Assembly (NCBI GenBank): GCA_021798635.1
Contig: JAJZGH010000209.1
Coordinates: forward strand, 1-8,955
From: Planctomycetota bacterium
Lineage (GTDB): Bacteria > Planctomycetota > Phycisphaerae > WQYP01
Length of the DNA stretch: 8,955 nt
Direction: 5' to 3'
In this document: in pieces, positions 1-6,218 of the stretch
How the letters are laid out: each line of letters opens with the position of its first letter
Numbering within the stretch: position 1 is the stretch's first letter
The notes under the pieces: model-generated
What the model saw: the letters and a program-made list of their open reading frames with translations, nothing else
Told to the model about the DNA's origin: nothing
Databases searched by the model: none
Made by a program: the position numbers and the translations under genes

Positions 1-970
1 CTCCCTGCGGATGCAGGCGCGAATATTTAATACCGATTTTACGCATTTGCCGCGCGGCCTGTTCTTCACCATAAATCTCAACCGCCAGGGCAAAATGCTC
101 CATCAATCCATCGCGCTGTTCATAAACAGTGGGTGGATCCAATGCGGGCCGACCGGCCATTAAGGCGGCAAATTCACGGAAAATCCACGGATTACCAATC
201 GCCCCCCGCGCAATCCAAACGCCGTCTACGCCGGTGGAATGATACATGCGCACCGCGTCCTGAGCGGTAAAGACATCACCGCTGCCAAACAGCGTCATAC
301 CTGGATAACGGGCTTTAACGGTCCGCAGAAACTCCCAATCCGCCTTTCCCGTATATTTTTGTTCCACGGTGCGACCATGCACCGCCATGGCCGCAAATTC
401 CAGTGCTACCGCCTCACCGAAAATGCGATCAAAATTTTCCGCCGCCTCGCTTGATTCATCCAACGCCCGTCGCAGTTTCATGGTCAACGGCCCCGGCACC
501 ACGGCCCGCACGGCGCGCATAATTCTGATGGCTTCATCCGGATCACTTAACAGGTACCCGCCCCGGCAGCGGCCCATGACTTTTTTTACCGGACAGGCAA
601 AATTCAAATCAATAACATCAAATCCGGATTCCAGAAGAATCCGTGCCGCTTGGGCCATTTCCTGGGGTTCGCTGCCCATGATCTGTCCGGCTACCGGATG
701 ATCGGTTAAGCAGAGAATCGAGCGCTTTTCACGCCCGCGCCCGCCGGTAATAATCACCCGGTCCAGCAGTGCCTCCGTTACGGCATACGGGCAACCACGC
801 CGCCGGGCCACCACGCGCATGGCCATATCGCTGTAACCGGCCAAACCCGCCTGCATGGCCGGGCTGGCAAGCTGGAATGGCCCGATCCGGCATGGGCGCG
901 CAGCCGCATTGATCCCGGCGGAAGTTGCCGCCACGGCAATATAATCAGAGGGTGTTAAAACTCCGGTCAT
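1..970 (-). CDS. dus: tRNA-dihydrouridine synthase (partial, 3' end off window)
   Basis: This is a flavin enzyme that reduces uridine to dihydrouridine in the tRNA D-loop, acting in the cytoplasm. Reading from the ATG at 970, 323 residues are visible before the left edge, and the C-terminal helical tRNA-binding part is cut. Visible Dus features are an N-terminal beta strand with SPAMQAGLAGYSD (residues 36-48), the active-site segment DLNFACPVKKV with the proton-donor cysteine at residue 126, MKLRR near 164 (flavin-contacting lysine), AVHGRT near 196-201, GSGDV at 229-233 and ARGAIGNPWIF at 254-264 (FMN phosphate loop). The start is set by an in-frame TAG three codons upstream; a weak AGGA lies 4 bases before the ATG. 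The product has about 25 residues before the barrel begins, slightly more than usual. It belongs to the DusB-like branch by its GNPWIF and CPVKKV motifs; the exact tRNA position modified cannot be told. Confidence 0.93.
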   Translation of the reverse strand, partial: MTGVLTPSDYIAVAATSAGINAAARPCRIGPFQLASPAMQAGLAGYSDMAMRVVARRRGCPYAVTEALLDRVIITGGRGREKRSILCLTDHPVAGQIMGSEPQEMAQAARILLESGFDVIDLNFACPVKKVMGRCRGGYLLSDPDEAIRIMRAVRAVVPGPLTMKLRRALDESSEAAENFDRIFGEAVALEFAAMAVHGRTVEQKYTGKADWEFLRTVKARYPGMTLFGSGDVFTAQDAVRMYHSTGVDGVWIARGAIGNPWIFREFAALMAGRPALDPPTVYEQRDGLMEHFALAVEIYGEEQAARQMRKIGIKYSRLHPQG

Positions 971-992
971 GGCATCCTATTAAGCTGCACCT

Positions 993-1007
993 TCCGCACC
1001 GTGCGGA
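993..1007. promoter_or_regulatory. 15-bp dyad upstream of dus
   Basis: TCCGCAC-C-GTGCGGA is a perfect 7+1+7 inverted repeat, 23 bases before the dus start. The one-base centre makes it unlikely as an RNA hairpin with full pairing but suitable as a protein-binding dyad. It could also form a 4-bp hairpin in the dus leader. A second perfect dyad, CATGG-ATA-CCATG, lies at 1021-1033 on the same short gap. No T-tract follows on either strand, so neither is a convincing terminator. The function is inferred. Confidence 0.35.
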
Positions 1008-1067
1008 TTCATTAATGTAACATGGATACCATGAAACAAAAATCGCACAAAATCAACACGCGGAAAA

Positions 1068-2972
1068 TCAGTTTCCCGCCACTGGATTACCCGCCGCTTG
1101 CAGTTCCCGGCGAACTTTATCGGCCATCAGGGACTGTCCCTGTCCGCGCAGGCGCTTTTCCAGAAGTTTTCCCACCTGATACCAGTTGCTTTCGTGCATA
1201 AACGGATCCGCCATGCGCGGGGGGGCATGAATGCGCGCCCATGTGACTTCATAAAGCTTGGTGATGTCGCTGTTGTGTTTCTGCCGCCGCAGTATCGCTA
1301 CCGCCTGATGCAGCGCTTGAAGAATAAATGGTCCGGCGTTGGCGTACTGGTCGATGACATCCATAAGATACCGGCCCGCGCGATTGTAATGACCGGCCTT
1401 GCGCCACAGCCGGGCCTGCATCATGCGCACTTGGGCCGCGAGATCAAAGCGTGTGGACGCGAAAAGTCTGAACGCTCTATTCCAGAATTGGTTTTGCTGT
1501 TGCGGATTTTTAACCGACATAATCATGGGTTGCATCACCGCCATGGCGAAATCCGGATAACGCTGACCGCATAAACGCATCAGTGCTCCGGTCCAAAGCG
1601 TTTTCTCCGCCAGCGTCAGCTTGCCCTTGGATGCCAGATACCCTACCAGCATCCAGGATTCCGCATAGCCGTCGCATTGATGCACGGCCCTTTGCAAAAG
1701 CGACAGTTGCACCGGAACGCTGTTGACCAGCGGTTTGGCCGCGCAGCCGAAAACGTAAGCTGGCAATGGCCCAGGGGAAAAGGTTCCGTGGGTGCCGGAA
1801 AATGATAAAAGCCGCATGGCGGCATCCGTCAGTACCACCGCATTCCACCGCTGTTGCTGCGTGGTACCAATAAGTTGGCCGGAAAGAGACATAAACGAAT
1901 CAGGCTCGTGGCGACGCGTCATGGGATTCTGCACCATGCCCATGACGCCCCGATATTCCCGGTACCGCCCGACATTAAAATTCCATCCCGCCTGATTACC
2001 CACCTGCTGGAGAAAACCCACCCAGGCATGTCCCACCACGCTGGACATTCCCACATCATACGCAGTCGGCACGCCAATGGCCTTGCCCACTTGCGATGCA
2101 AAAAACGCCTGATCGGCGCATACGCCGCCATATCGCAAAATGTTCGGCAGGTTGTAACCCTTTACGTCCACTTCTTTTTTTGCACCGTGCAGGAAGGTGC
2201 TGTAATCATACGGTACGCGAAAAAACAGTTGCCCCACCATGGAATCGCCATGATATTGATTTAACGCCCAGGTCATGCTGGGAACGCTGGAGCAGGAATC
2301 CACGACATAAATCAGCAATCGTGCCGGCACACCGCGAATGCCAAAATACATCGCCCGCTGATAACGCACATAATATTTGAACAACGCCACCGGATCCGGG
2401 GAATGTACCGTATTTTCATTGATATGCATGGTCAGCGGCTGATACAACACCGCACAAATCGCGGCCGTCAGGTTGGGATACGCTGCTACCATGGGACCGA
2501 GTTTCCGATGCATGGCCGCCAGACGATGATACACCTGTGCCACATTCTGCTGCCCCGGCCGGTTAAGAAATACCAGGGTGGCGGCCAATTCATGGTTGGC
2601 CAGAAGAAATTTCAGCATTTTCATGCGGTGACGGTGGTTGGAAATTGAAGACAATTGATTAACCAGGCGGCGGGCAAAATCAGCATGGCGCAACGCGGGC
2701 AGACCGTTGCGGGGCATATAGCCAATGATCTGATCCTCCAGACGGCCTAATTTTTTCCGGGCAATCCGGAAGTGACCATTTTCCACCAGAGCGGCCAAAT
2801 CCTTTTTGATTTTTTGATCCGTCCATTGACCCAATCTTATCTTCTTGACCTTGGCATCGGCCGGCACTTTGCCACTGGCAGTTACTGCGCCTGCGGCTAA
2901 GTTGACATGACTTGTCAGCAGCATACCTGCGCATACCAAAGCCATAGCCCATATCGGTTTATGAAACGTCAT
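1068..2972 (-). CDS. Secreted transglutaminase-like domain protein
   Basis: Predicted 634-residue exported protein. The start chosen is the ATG at 2972 because GGAG lies 7 bases upstream (2980-2983) and the resulting N-terminus is a clean signal peptide: a lysine near residue 5, a hydrophobic run (IWAMALVCAGMLL) and small residues around 24-30. Longer in-frame starts at 2990 and 3053 lack a Shine-Dalgarno and would bury the signal peptide. The middle part carries a transglutaminase-like core: GGVCADQAF with the candidate nucleophile Cys285, then GHAWVGF with His315, then a W-N-F-N segment at about 330-333 where family members usually have the third catalytic residue, an Asp. Here it appears to be Asn. 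The parts before and after (roughly 40-200 and 400-630) are helix-rich, repeat-like sequence. The protein could be a cell-envelope peptidase or cross-linking enzyme, or a non-catalytic scaffold; the substrate is unknown. It stands alone, divergent from the next gene. Confidence 0.8.
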   Translation of the reverse strand: MTFHKPIWAMALVCAGMLLTSHVNLAAGAVTASGKVPADAKVKKIRLGQWTDQKIKKDLAALVENGHFRIARKKLGRLEDQIIGYMPRNGLPALRHADFARRLVNQLSSISNHRHRMKMLKFLLANHELAATLVFLNRPGQQNVAQVYHRLAAMHRKLGPMVAAYPNLTAAICAVLYQPLTMHINENTVHSPDPVALFKYYVRYQRAMYFGIRGVPARLLIYVVDSCSSVPSMTWALNQYHGDSMVGQLFFRVPYDYSTFLHGAKKEVDVKGYNLPNILRYGGVCADQAFFASQVGKAIGVPTAYDVGMSSVVGHAWVGFLQQVGNQAGWNFNVGRYREYRGVMGMVQNPMTRRHEPDSFMSLSGQLIGTTQQQRWNAVVLTDAAMRLLSFSGTHGTFSPGPLPAYVFGCAAKPLVNSVPVQLSLLQRAVHQCDGYAESWMLVGYLASKGKLTLAEKTLWTGALMRLCGQRYPDFAMAVMQPMIMSVKNPQQQNQFWNRAFRLFASTRFDLAAQVRMMQARLWRKAGHYNRAGRYLMDVIDQYANAGPFILQALHQAVAILRRQKHNSDITKLYEVTWARIHAPPRMADPFMHESNWYQVGKLLEKRLRGQGQSLMADKVRRELQAAGNPVAGN

Positions 2973-3127
2973 GCGTATTCTCCATGCCATGGAATTGATC
3001 CGTCGATTATCCATACCGCTCTTTGAGCTTCCGGGTCGAAGTACTCGAAACATCAGCTTTATTTCTCCGGCGGCCTGTATGTCAGCGGGAAACGCGCCTG
3101 AACGCGAAATTAACGAAGGGCCATTTT

Positions 3128-3156
3128 CATACAGCCTGCACCAGATTTATTATAAT
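3128..3156 (+). promoter_or_regulatory. Sigma70-like promoter of the 3165 membrane gene, leaderless arrangement
   Basis: A perfect TATAAT sits at 3151-3156, with CATACA at 3128-3133 (three of six matches to TTGACA) 17 bases upstream. Only 8 bases separate the -10 box from the ATG at 3165, so the predicted transcription start falls at or next to the A of the ATG. No Shine-Dalgarno is present, which agrees with a leaderless mRNA. The -10 box is convincing; the -35 is weak. Confidence 0.55.
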
Positions 3157-3164
3157 CGTTTTCC

Positions 3165-3890
3165 ATGGCGGCAAAAAATGCAATATTCTTCATCGCCGGG
3201 TTCCCATTGCTGACGGGGTTGATTCTTCTGCCTCTGATCCGTTCGGCAGGAGATGATCCCGCTCATCAGGCGTCAGCGGTGGTCGGCTGGATGCTGCTGA
3301 TGCTGCTGGTGCAAAGTGTCTGCGCGATTATATCGGGAACCTTGTGCCGCAGTTTTCGCTCCTGCTGTCTTGTGGGGATAATATCCGCCTTAGCCGTGGT
3401 GATTCCTGAACTGCTGGGGTGCATGGTGGGCCTGATACCCGTGAAAGTTGTGTTGCCAACCGGGGCGGTTTTTATCGCGTGGGGCCTGTTTTGTGCTGGA
3501 CTGGCAAAGACATTGAGCGTATGGGGCAGCGGGGCGGCGGTAGCGGTGGCCATTCCGTTCGCCCTCATGCTGCTTTTTTCCCCGGTGATAGCCACGCCTC
3601 TGCTGGTGCTTTTGCAGCATCTGACATTGCACGGGTCGTGGTTGACGGACATTGTCGTCAACATTTCCCCGGCGCTGTGGATGATCAACGCCTTGGCTGC
3701 CGGGATTCATTACAACTGGTTTATCTGGTTTCACGCCCCGCTGATGTATCAGCACGTCGTGATCGGGCAAAATACGTTCATGCCGAAATTATGGCCGTGG
3801 TGGCCGGCATGTATCACAGCGGGCGTTATCGGCCTGTTGTTAATGGCGAGTAGAATCAGGCAGCGACCGCCGGACATTACCGGAAAATAA
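3165..3890 (+). CDS. Polytopic inner-membrane protein of unknown function
   Basis: I do not recognise a family. The 241-residue product is almost entirely hydrophobic, with about six membrane segments (roughly residues 7-25, 37-60, 67-90, 96-116, 123-150 and 213-230). Between the last two is a loop (about 151-212) rich in aromatic residues and Pro/Asn: SPALWMINALAAG, then YNWFIWFHAPLMY. The C-terminus is short, basic and probably cytoplasmic (RIRQRPPD). The start is the first ATG after an in-frame TAA at 3153-3155; no ribosome binding site precedes it. The gene is monocistronic, divergent from the transglutaminase-like gene and followed by a palindromic A/T-flanked element. The segment near 167-180 is faintly reminiscent of permease subunits, but there is no ATPase gene nearby and I would not assign transport. 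Confidence 0.75.
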   Translation: MAAKNAIFFIAGFPLLTGLILLPLIRSAGDDPAHQASAVVGWMLLMLLVQSVCAIISGTLCRSFRSCCLVGIISALAVVIPELLGCMVGLIPVKVVLPTGAVFIAWGLFCAGLAKTLSVWGSGAAVAVAIPFALMLLFSPVIATPLLVLLQHLTLHGSWLTDIVVNISPALWMINALAAGIHYNWFIWFHAPLMYQHVVIGQNTFMPKLWPWWPACITAGVIGLLLMASRIRQRPPDITGK

Positions 3891-3904
3891 GCACGCGGCG
3901 TCTG

Positions 3905-3929
3905 AAAAAAAGGTGTCAGGTACCTTTTT
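3905..3929. repeat. Palindromic element after the membrane gene, possible terminator
   Basis: AAAAAGGT at 3907-3914 and ACCTTTTT at 3922-3929 form an 8-bp stem with a 7-base loop, ending in a run of five T on the plus strand, 16 bases after the stop of the 3165-3890 gene. It may end that transcript, though the stem is A/T heavy. Its left arm, A7-GG-T-G-T-CAGG, matches the left arm of the hairpin at 6153-6188 at 14 of 18 positions, so it may belong to a dispersed palindromic repeat family and not be an ordinary terminator. Confidence 0.5.
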
Positions 3930-3952
3930 CTCTGACGTGTTGCACCCGCGAG

Positions 3953-3972
3953 CACCGGATGATAATCCGGTG
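3953..3972. repeat. 8-bp hairpin with GATA loop
   Basis: CACCGGAT and ATCCGGTG are perfect inverted copies around a GATA tetraloop. No T-tract follows on either strand, so it is not a standard terminator. It lies between the palindromic element at 3905-3929 and the promoter of the iron exporter. Role unknown. Confidence 0.4.
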
Positions 3973-3996
3973 GTTGATCCAGTGCGGCCAATCAAT

Positions 3997-4009
3997 CCTA
4001 ATATTTAGG
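3997..4009. promoter_or_regulatory. Operator-like palindrome before the iron exporter
   Basis: CCTAA-TAT-TTAGG is a perfect 5+3+5 inverted repeat. It sits where a -35 element should be relative to the TATAAT at 4030-4035, and the -35 itself (about 4007-4012, AGGCGT) is a poor match. A palindrome overlapping a weak -35 suits a metal- or iron-responsive regulator. The half sites TTAGG and CCTAA also occur in DtxR/IdeR boxes, but there they are in the opposite order, so I do not assign a regulator. Confidence 0.4.
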
Positions 4010-4029
4010 CGTGACAGAGCAGTAGAGCC

Positions 4030-4035
4030 TATAAT
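4030..4035 (+). promoter_or_regulatory. -10 box of the iron exporter gene
   Basis: A perfect TATAAT lies 41 bases before the chosen GTG start, giving a short leader of about 35 bases. No good -35 is found 16-18 bases upstream; the palindrome at 3997-4009 occupies that place, which suggests regulated transcription. Confidence 0.5.
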
Positions 4036-4076
4036 GGTGGCCTGAAAATATCGGCGTTGCTAAGTTGGAGTTACGT

Positions 4077-5036
4077 GTGGCGAAAAGCTTTAAAGACCTT
4101 ACAGAACAGGAGATTCTGGCTCTGGCGATCGGGCAGGAAGAAGAAGATGGCCGCATCTACGGCGAATTCGCCCATAATCTGGCCAAGACATTTCCCGCTT
4201 CCGCCAAAATGTTTACTGAAATGCAGGCGGAAGAATCAGACCATCGCCATCAGTTAATTGAATTGCACCGGGAAAAATTCGGCGAACACATCCCCCTGAT
4301 CAAACGCGATGACGTGAAAGGTTTTATCAAGCGCCGCCCGCTGTGGCTGGTCATGAAATCCGGCGTCGATGCCATGCGCCGGCAGGCTGAGCTTATGGAA
4401 CTGGAGAACACACGATATTATGAAAGGGCCGCCGCCCGCGCTACCGATGCCGCCATCCGGCAGCTTCTTATTGATCTCGCGGAAGCCGAACGCAAACACG
4501 CTACAACCGCAGAAAACCTGGAAGCCGAGCATGTCCCCGAATCCGTCAAACATGAAGAGGCGGCAGCCGAGCGCCGACTTTTTGTGCTGCAAATCGTGCA
4601 GCCCGGACTTGTAGGACTTATTGACGGTTCGATTTCCACGTTGGCACCCGTCTTTGCCGCAGCCGTGGCCACACAGGACAGCATGAAAGCATTTCTGGTG
4701 GGCATGGCGGCATCCGTGGGCGCGGGCATTTCCATGGCTTTCGCCGAGTCGCAATCCGATGACGGTTCTTTATCGGGCCGGGGACACCCACTGATTCGCG
4801 GTGCCGTATGCGGATTAATGACCACCGCCGGCGGCATTGGCCACACGCTGCCGTTTTTAATTCCGAATTTTCATATGGCCATGACGGTAGCGATTATCGT
4901 GGTGATTATAGAACTGTTTGCCATCAGCTTTATCCGCCAACGGTACATGGACACCCCATTTCTCCAAGCCGCATTCACCGGCGTGGTGGGCGGCCTGTTG
5001 GTATTTCTCGTGGGTGTGCTGATCGGCAGTTCGTGA
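4077..5036 (+). CDS. mbfA: Ferritin-like/VIT fusion, MbfA-type iron exporter
   Basis: This protein joins a cytoplasmic rubrerythrin/ferritin-like di-iron domain to a VIT1/CCC1-type membrane domain; characterised MbfA proteins export iron and protect against iron and peroxide stress. With the GTG start at 4077 it has 319 residues, the usual length. GGAG at 4067-4070, 6 bases before this GTG, decides the start over the TTG at 4065. The N-terminus (AKSFKDLTEQEILALAI) is typical. Iron ligands visible are EEED at 21-24, the first ExxH at 53-56 (ESDH), the ELEN...Y segment near 108-116 and the second ExxH at 138-141 (ERKH). Membrane segments lie at roughly 169-196, 203-224, 239-261, 265-286 and 298-316, starting with the VIT-like QPGLVGLIDGSIST stretch. 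No defect is seen. It is transcribed alone, probably under iron control through the dyad upstream. Confidence 0.93.
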   Translation: MAKSFKDLTEQEILALAIGQEEEDGRIYGEFAHNLAKTFPASAKMFTEMQAEESDHRHQLIELHREKFGEHIPLIKRDDVKGFIKRRPLWLVMKSGVDAMRRQAELMELENTRYYERAAARATDAAIRQLLIDLAEAERKHATTAENLEAEHVPESVKHEEAAAERRLFVLQIVQPGLVGLIDGSISTLAPVFAAAVATQDSMKAFLVGMAASVGAGISMAFAESQSDDGSLSGRGHPLIRGAVCGLMTTAGGIGHTLPFLIPNFHMAMTVAIIVVIIELFAISFIRQRYMDTPFLQAAFTGVVGGLLVFLVGVLIGSS

Positions 5037-5060
5037 TTTTTTCGCCCGCCGGCGAAAAAA
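5037..5060. terminator. Hairpin directly after mbfA
   Basis: Starting at the base after the mbfA stop, six T plus CGCC pair with GGCG plus six A across a CGCC loop, giving a perfect 10-bp stem. The T-run is on the 5' arm, so there is no free U-tract after the stem on either strand. It may still act as an mRNA 3' stabiliser or a weak terminator between mbfA and the opposing hepT locus. Confidence 0.45.
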
Positions 5061-5071
5061 TAAAAAGTAGC

Positions 5072-5161
5072 GAATCCGGCGGCGGCCCCGCTGGAGCCGG
5101 TGAGAGTGGAACAGGTGAACAGTAGAGCAAATAAGGCCGGCGCATAAGAGTGGCTATCGCC
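5072..5161 (+). repeat. Dispersed repeat, copy A
   Basis: Positions 5072-5122 match 5998-6048 without gaps at 45 of 51 bases, including an identical 20-mer, GGTGAGAGTGGAACAGGTGA (5099-5118 and 6025-6044). Weaker similarity continues through AGAG-GGCT-TCGCCG to about 5161, and possibly to CACCTGATC-GGCG near 5186-5200. An inverted echo of GAACAGGTGA occurs at about 5209-5218 (TCGCCTGTTC), so the whole unit may be an imperfect palindrome of about 130 bp. It lies just downstream of the hepT frame. No coding role is evident. Confidence 0.65.
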
Positions 5162-5238
5162 GAAACCAGAAAACCCGTCCAGCGACCACCTGATCGGCGC
5201 TGCGGGGCTCGCCTGTTCTGCTCTCTATAGCGCGCGGG

Positions 5239-5586
5239 TTATGTAATTGATTCTTGAATTTTCCGAATTTGCGCCAGGAACTCCGGCAGCACTTTGTGCA
5301 CGGTGTCCCAGACGATCTCAAGGTTCACTTCCATGTAGCCGTGGATAAGGCGATTGCGCATGCCTGATATTTCGTGCCATGGCACCTCGCTGTAGGTTGA
5401 TTTCAGGCTCGGGCTTAGCTTGGTCACTGCCTCGCCAATAATTTCGAGGTTTCGCATAACGCCATCCTGGATTAATTCATCCACCATAAAGTCCGATTCG
5501 CTTTTCTCAGTCAGTTAGCGATTAATTCGGTCAATGGCACCGCAAATATGCACCAGGTATTCCCAATCACGCAAGGCTCTGTTCAT
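5239..5586 (-). pseudogene. hepT: HepT-type HEPN toxin, interrupted by an in-frame stop
   Basis: HepT proteins are HEPN-domain ribonucleases neutralised by a partner MNT nucleotidyltransferase. Reading from the ATG at 5586 gives a normal HepT N-terminus (NRALRDWEYLVHICGAIDRINR), then a TAA at 5515-5517 (codon 24), then an uninterrupted rest in the same frame to the stop at 5239. The full frame would be 115 codons, the usual size. The stop lies where homologues often have a tyrosine, so a TAC or TAT to TAA change is the simplest history. The catalytic RX4HXY motif is intact (RNRLIHGY; Arg77, His82, Tyr84 in full numbering). The only long remaining frame starts at the ATG at 5487 (82 residues, weak ribosome site) and would lack the first helix. 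The start overlaps the stop of the antitoxin gene as ATGA. A short active product by restart cannot be excluded. Confidence 0.82.
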
Positions 5587-5873
5587 ATCGGCCTGGCTTC
5601 CTGTACGACCCGTTCGCGGATGCGGGCCGGGAGGTCGTTGGCGGTCAGGACATCCACTGCGATGCCCAATTGTTGTTCAATGGCGGTCTGCAAACGCACC
5701 ATGTCCAGAAGTGTGAAGCCTCGCGGAACATCCACCAGCAAATCAAGATCGCTGCCGTCCGTATCATCGCCGCGGCCTACAGAGCCGAATACTCGTACAT
5801 TGCGCGCCCCGATTCGCGTGGCAGCCTTTAGTACTGCATCACGGTTATTCACTACGGCTTCAGATGGCTTCAT
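5583..5873 (-). CDS. mntA: MntA-type nucleotidyltransferase antitoxin
   Basis: A 96-residue minimal nucleotidyltransferase of the MNT fold. In characterised pairs it transfers AMP to the tyrosine of the HepT RX4HXY motif and so silences the toxin. The catalytic signature is complete: GSVGRGDDTDGSDLD (residues 30-44), that is GS-X10-DXD, with the metal-binding aspartates at 42 and 44. A third acidic residue expected later in the fold is probably the Asp in VDVLT (about residue 74). The start at 5873 has AGGG about 7 bases upstream. The stop overlaps the hepT ATG by ATGA, the usual coupled arrangement, which supports a single operon. The antitoxin is intact while its partner frame carries a stop. 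A promoter candidate lies 83 bases upstream. Confidence 0.9.
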   Translation of the reverse strand: MKPSEAVVNNRDAVLKAATRIGARNVRVFGSVGRGDDTDGSDLDLLVDVPRGFTLLDMVRLQTAIEQQLGIAVDVLTANDLPARIRERVVQEARPI

Positions 5874-5955
5874 GTGTTACCCTATGCCTGAACTTAGGAC
5901 ACAACATTATTCCCGGCAACCATCCGGGGCAACAGCGACACACTCAGATCGACCA

Positions 5956-5984
5956 AGTATAGCGAATCACATCTCCATCGTGAA
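5956..5984 (-). promoter_or_regulatory. Candidate promoter of the mntA-hepT operon
   Basis: On the minus strand, TTCACG (5979-5984) and TATACT (5956-5961) are separated by exactly 17 bases; the matches to consensus are four and five of six. The predicted start near 5949 gives a leader of about 75 bases. The promoter lies just inside the interval bounded by repeat copy B, so the operon carries its own promoter. Confidence 0.4.
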
Positions 5985-5997
5985 GCATCGGGCTGCA

Positions 5998-6084
5998 GAA
6001 TCGGGCTGCGGCCCGGTTGGAGCAGGTGAGAGTGGAACAGGTGAGCAGAGCAATTTCGGCTGGAACATTAGAGCGGCTGTCGCC
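5998..6084 (+). repeat. Dispersed repeat, copy B
   Basis: Same orientation and same family as the repeat starting at 5072, with 45 of 51 bases identical over 5998-6048 and looser similarity to about 6084; CACCTGATC near 6118-6126 may mark the far end. Inside it CAGGTGAG occurs twice (6023-6030 and 6038-6045), and CAGGTGA at 6023-6029 is mirrored by TCACCTG at 6117-6123. Together the two copies bracket the mntA-hepT operon. No gene is seen between this repeat and the terminator at 6153-6188. Confidence 0.65.
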
Positions 6085-6152
6085 GCGACAATGCTGCGCC
6101 TTCTGCGGGCACCTCTTCACCTGATCTCGGCGTAGCCGCGCCACGAGTGTGC

Positions 6153-6188
6153 AAAAAAAGGGGCCAGGCGTCATTGACGCCTGGCCCC
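6153..6188 (-). terminator. Strong intrinsic terminator of the MFS gene
   Basis: GGGGCCAGGCGTC (6160-6172) and GACGCCTGGCCCC (6176-6188) form a perfect 13-bp GC-rich stem with a 3-base loop. On the minus strand it is followed directly by seven T (6153-6159), the classic Rho-independent layout, 30 bases after the transporter stop. Its A-tract and left arm resemble the element at 3905-3929. Confidence 0.9.
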
Positions 6189-6218
6189 AGGTAGACCTGC
6201 CTCGCTCTCAATGATTCG

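Noticed and set aside
369..701. Plus-strand open frame inside the first gene
   Set aside because: It is the antisense shadow of dus, whose catalytic motifs are read on the minus strand.
2973..3053. N-terminal extension of the transglutaminase-like protein to the ATG at 3053
   Set aside because: It would put 27 charged residues before the signal peptide, and only the ATG at 2972 has a Shine-Dalgarno sequence.
3953..3972. Hairpin as a terminator of the 3165 gene
   Set aside because: No T-run follows the stem on either strand; the A/T-flanked element at 3905-3929 is a better candidate.
4065..4076. TTG at 4065 as the mbfA start
   Set aside because: The Shine-Dalgarno GGAG at 4067-4070 would lie inside the coding sequence; the GTG at 4077 has correct spacing and gives the family-typical N-terminus.
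4808..5125. Plus-strand open frame overlapping the end of mbfA
   Set aside because: It is out of frame with mbfA, which is a clear full-length gene, and its end is only the repeat at 5072-5122.
5548..6135. Long plus-strand open frame of 195 codons across the mntA region
   Set aside because: It overlaps mntA on the opposite strand, has no ribosome site or family resemblance, and its tail (AGESGTGEQ) is the translation of repeat copy B, which also appears at the end of a frame shadowing mbfA.
5072..6135. Repeats as part of a CRISPR array
   Set aside because: There are only two degenerate copies, 926 bases apart, with a toxin-antitoxin operon between them; there is no regular spacer pattern and no cas gene.
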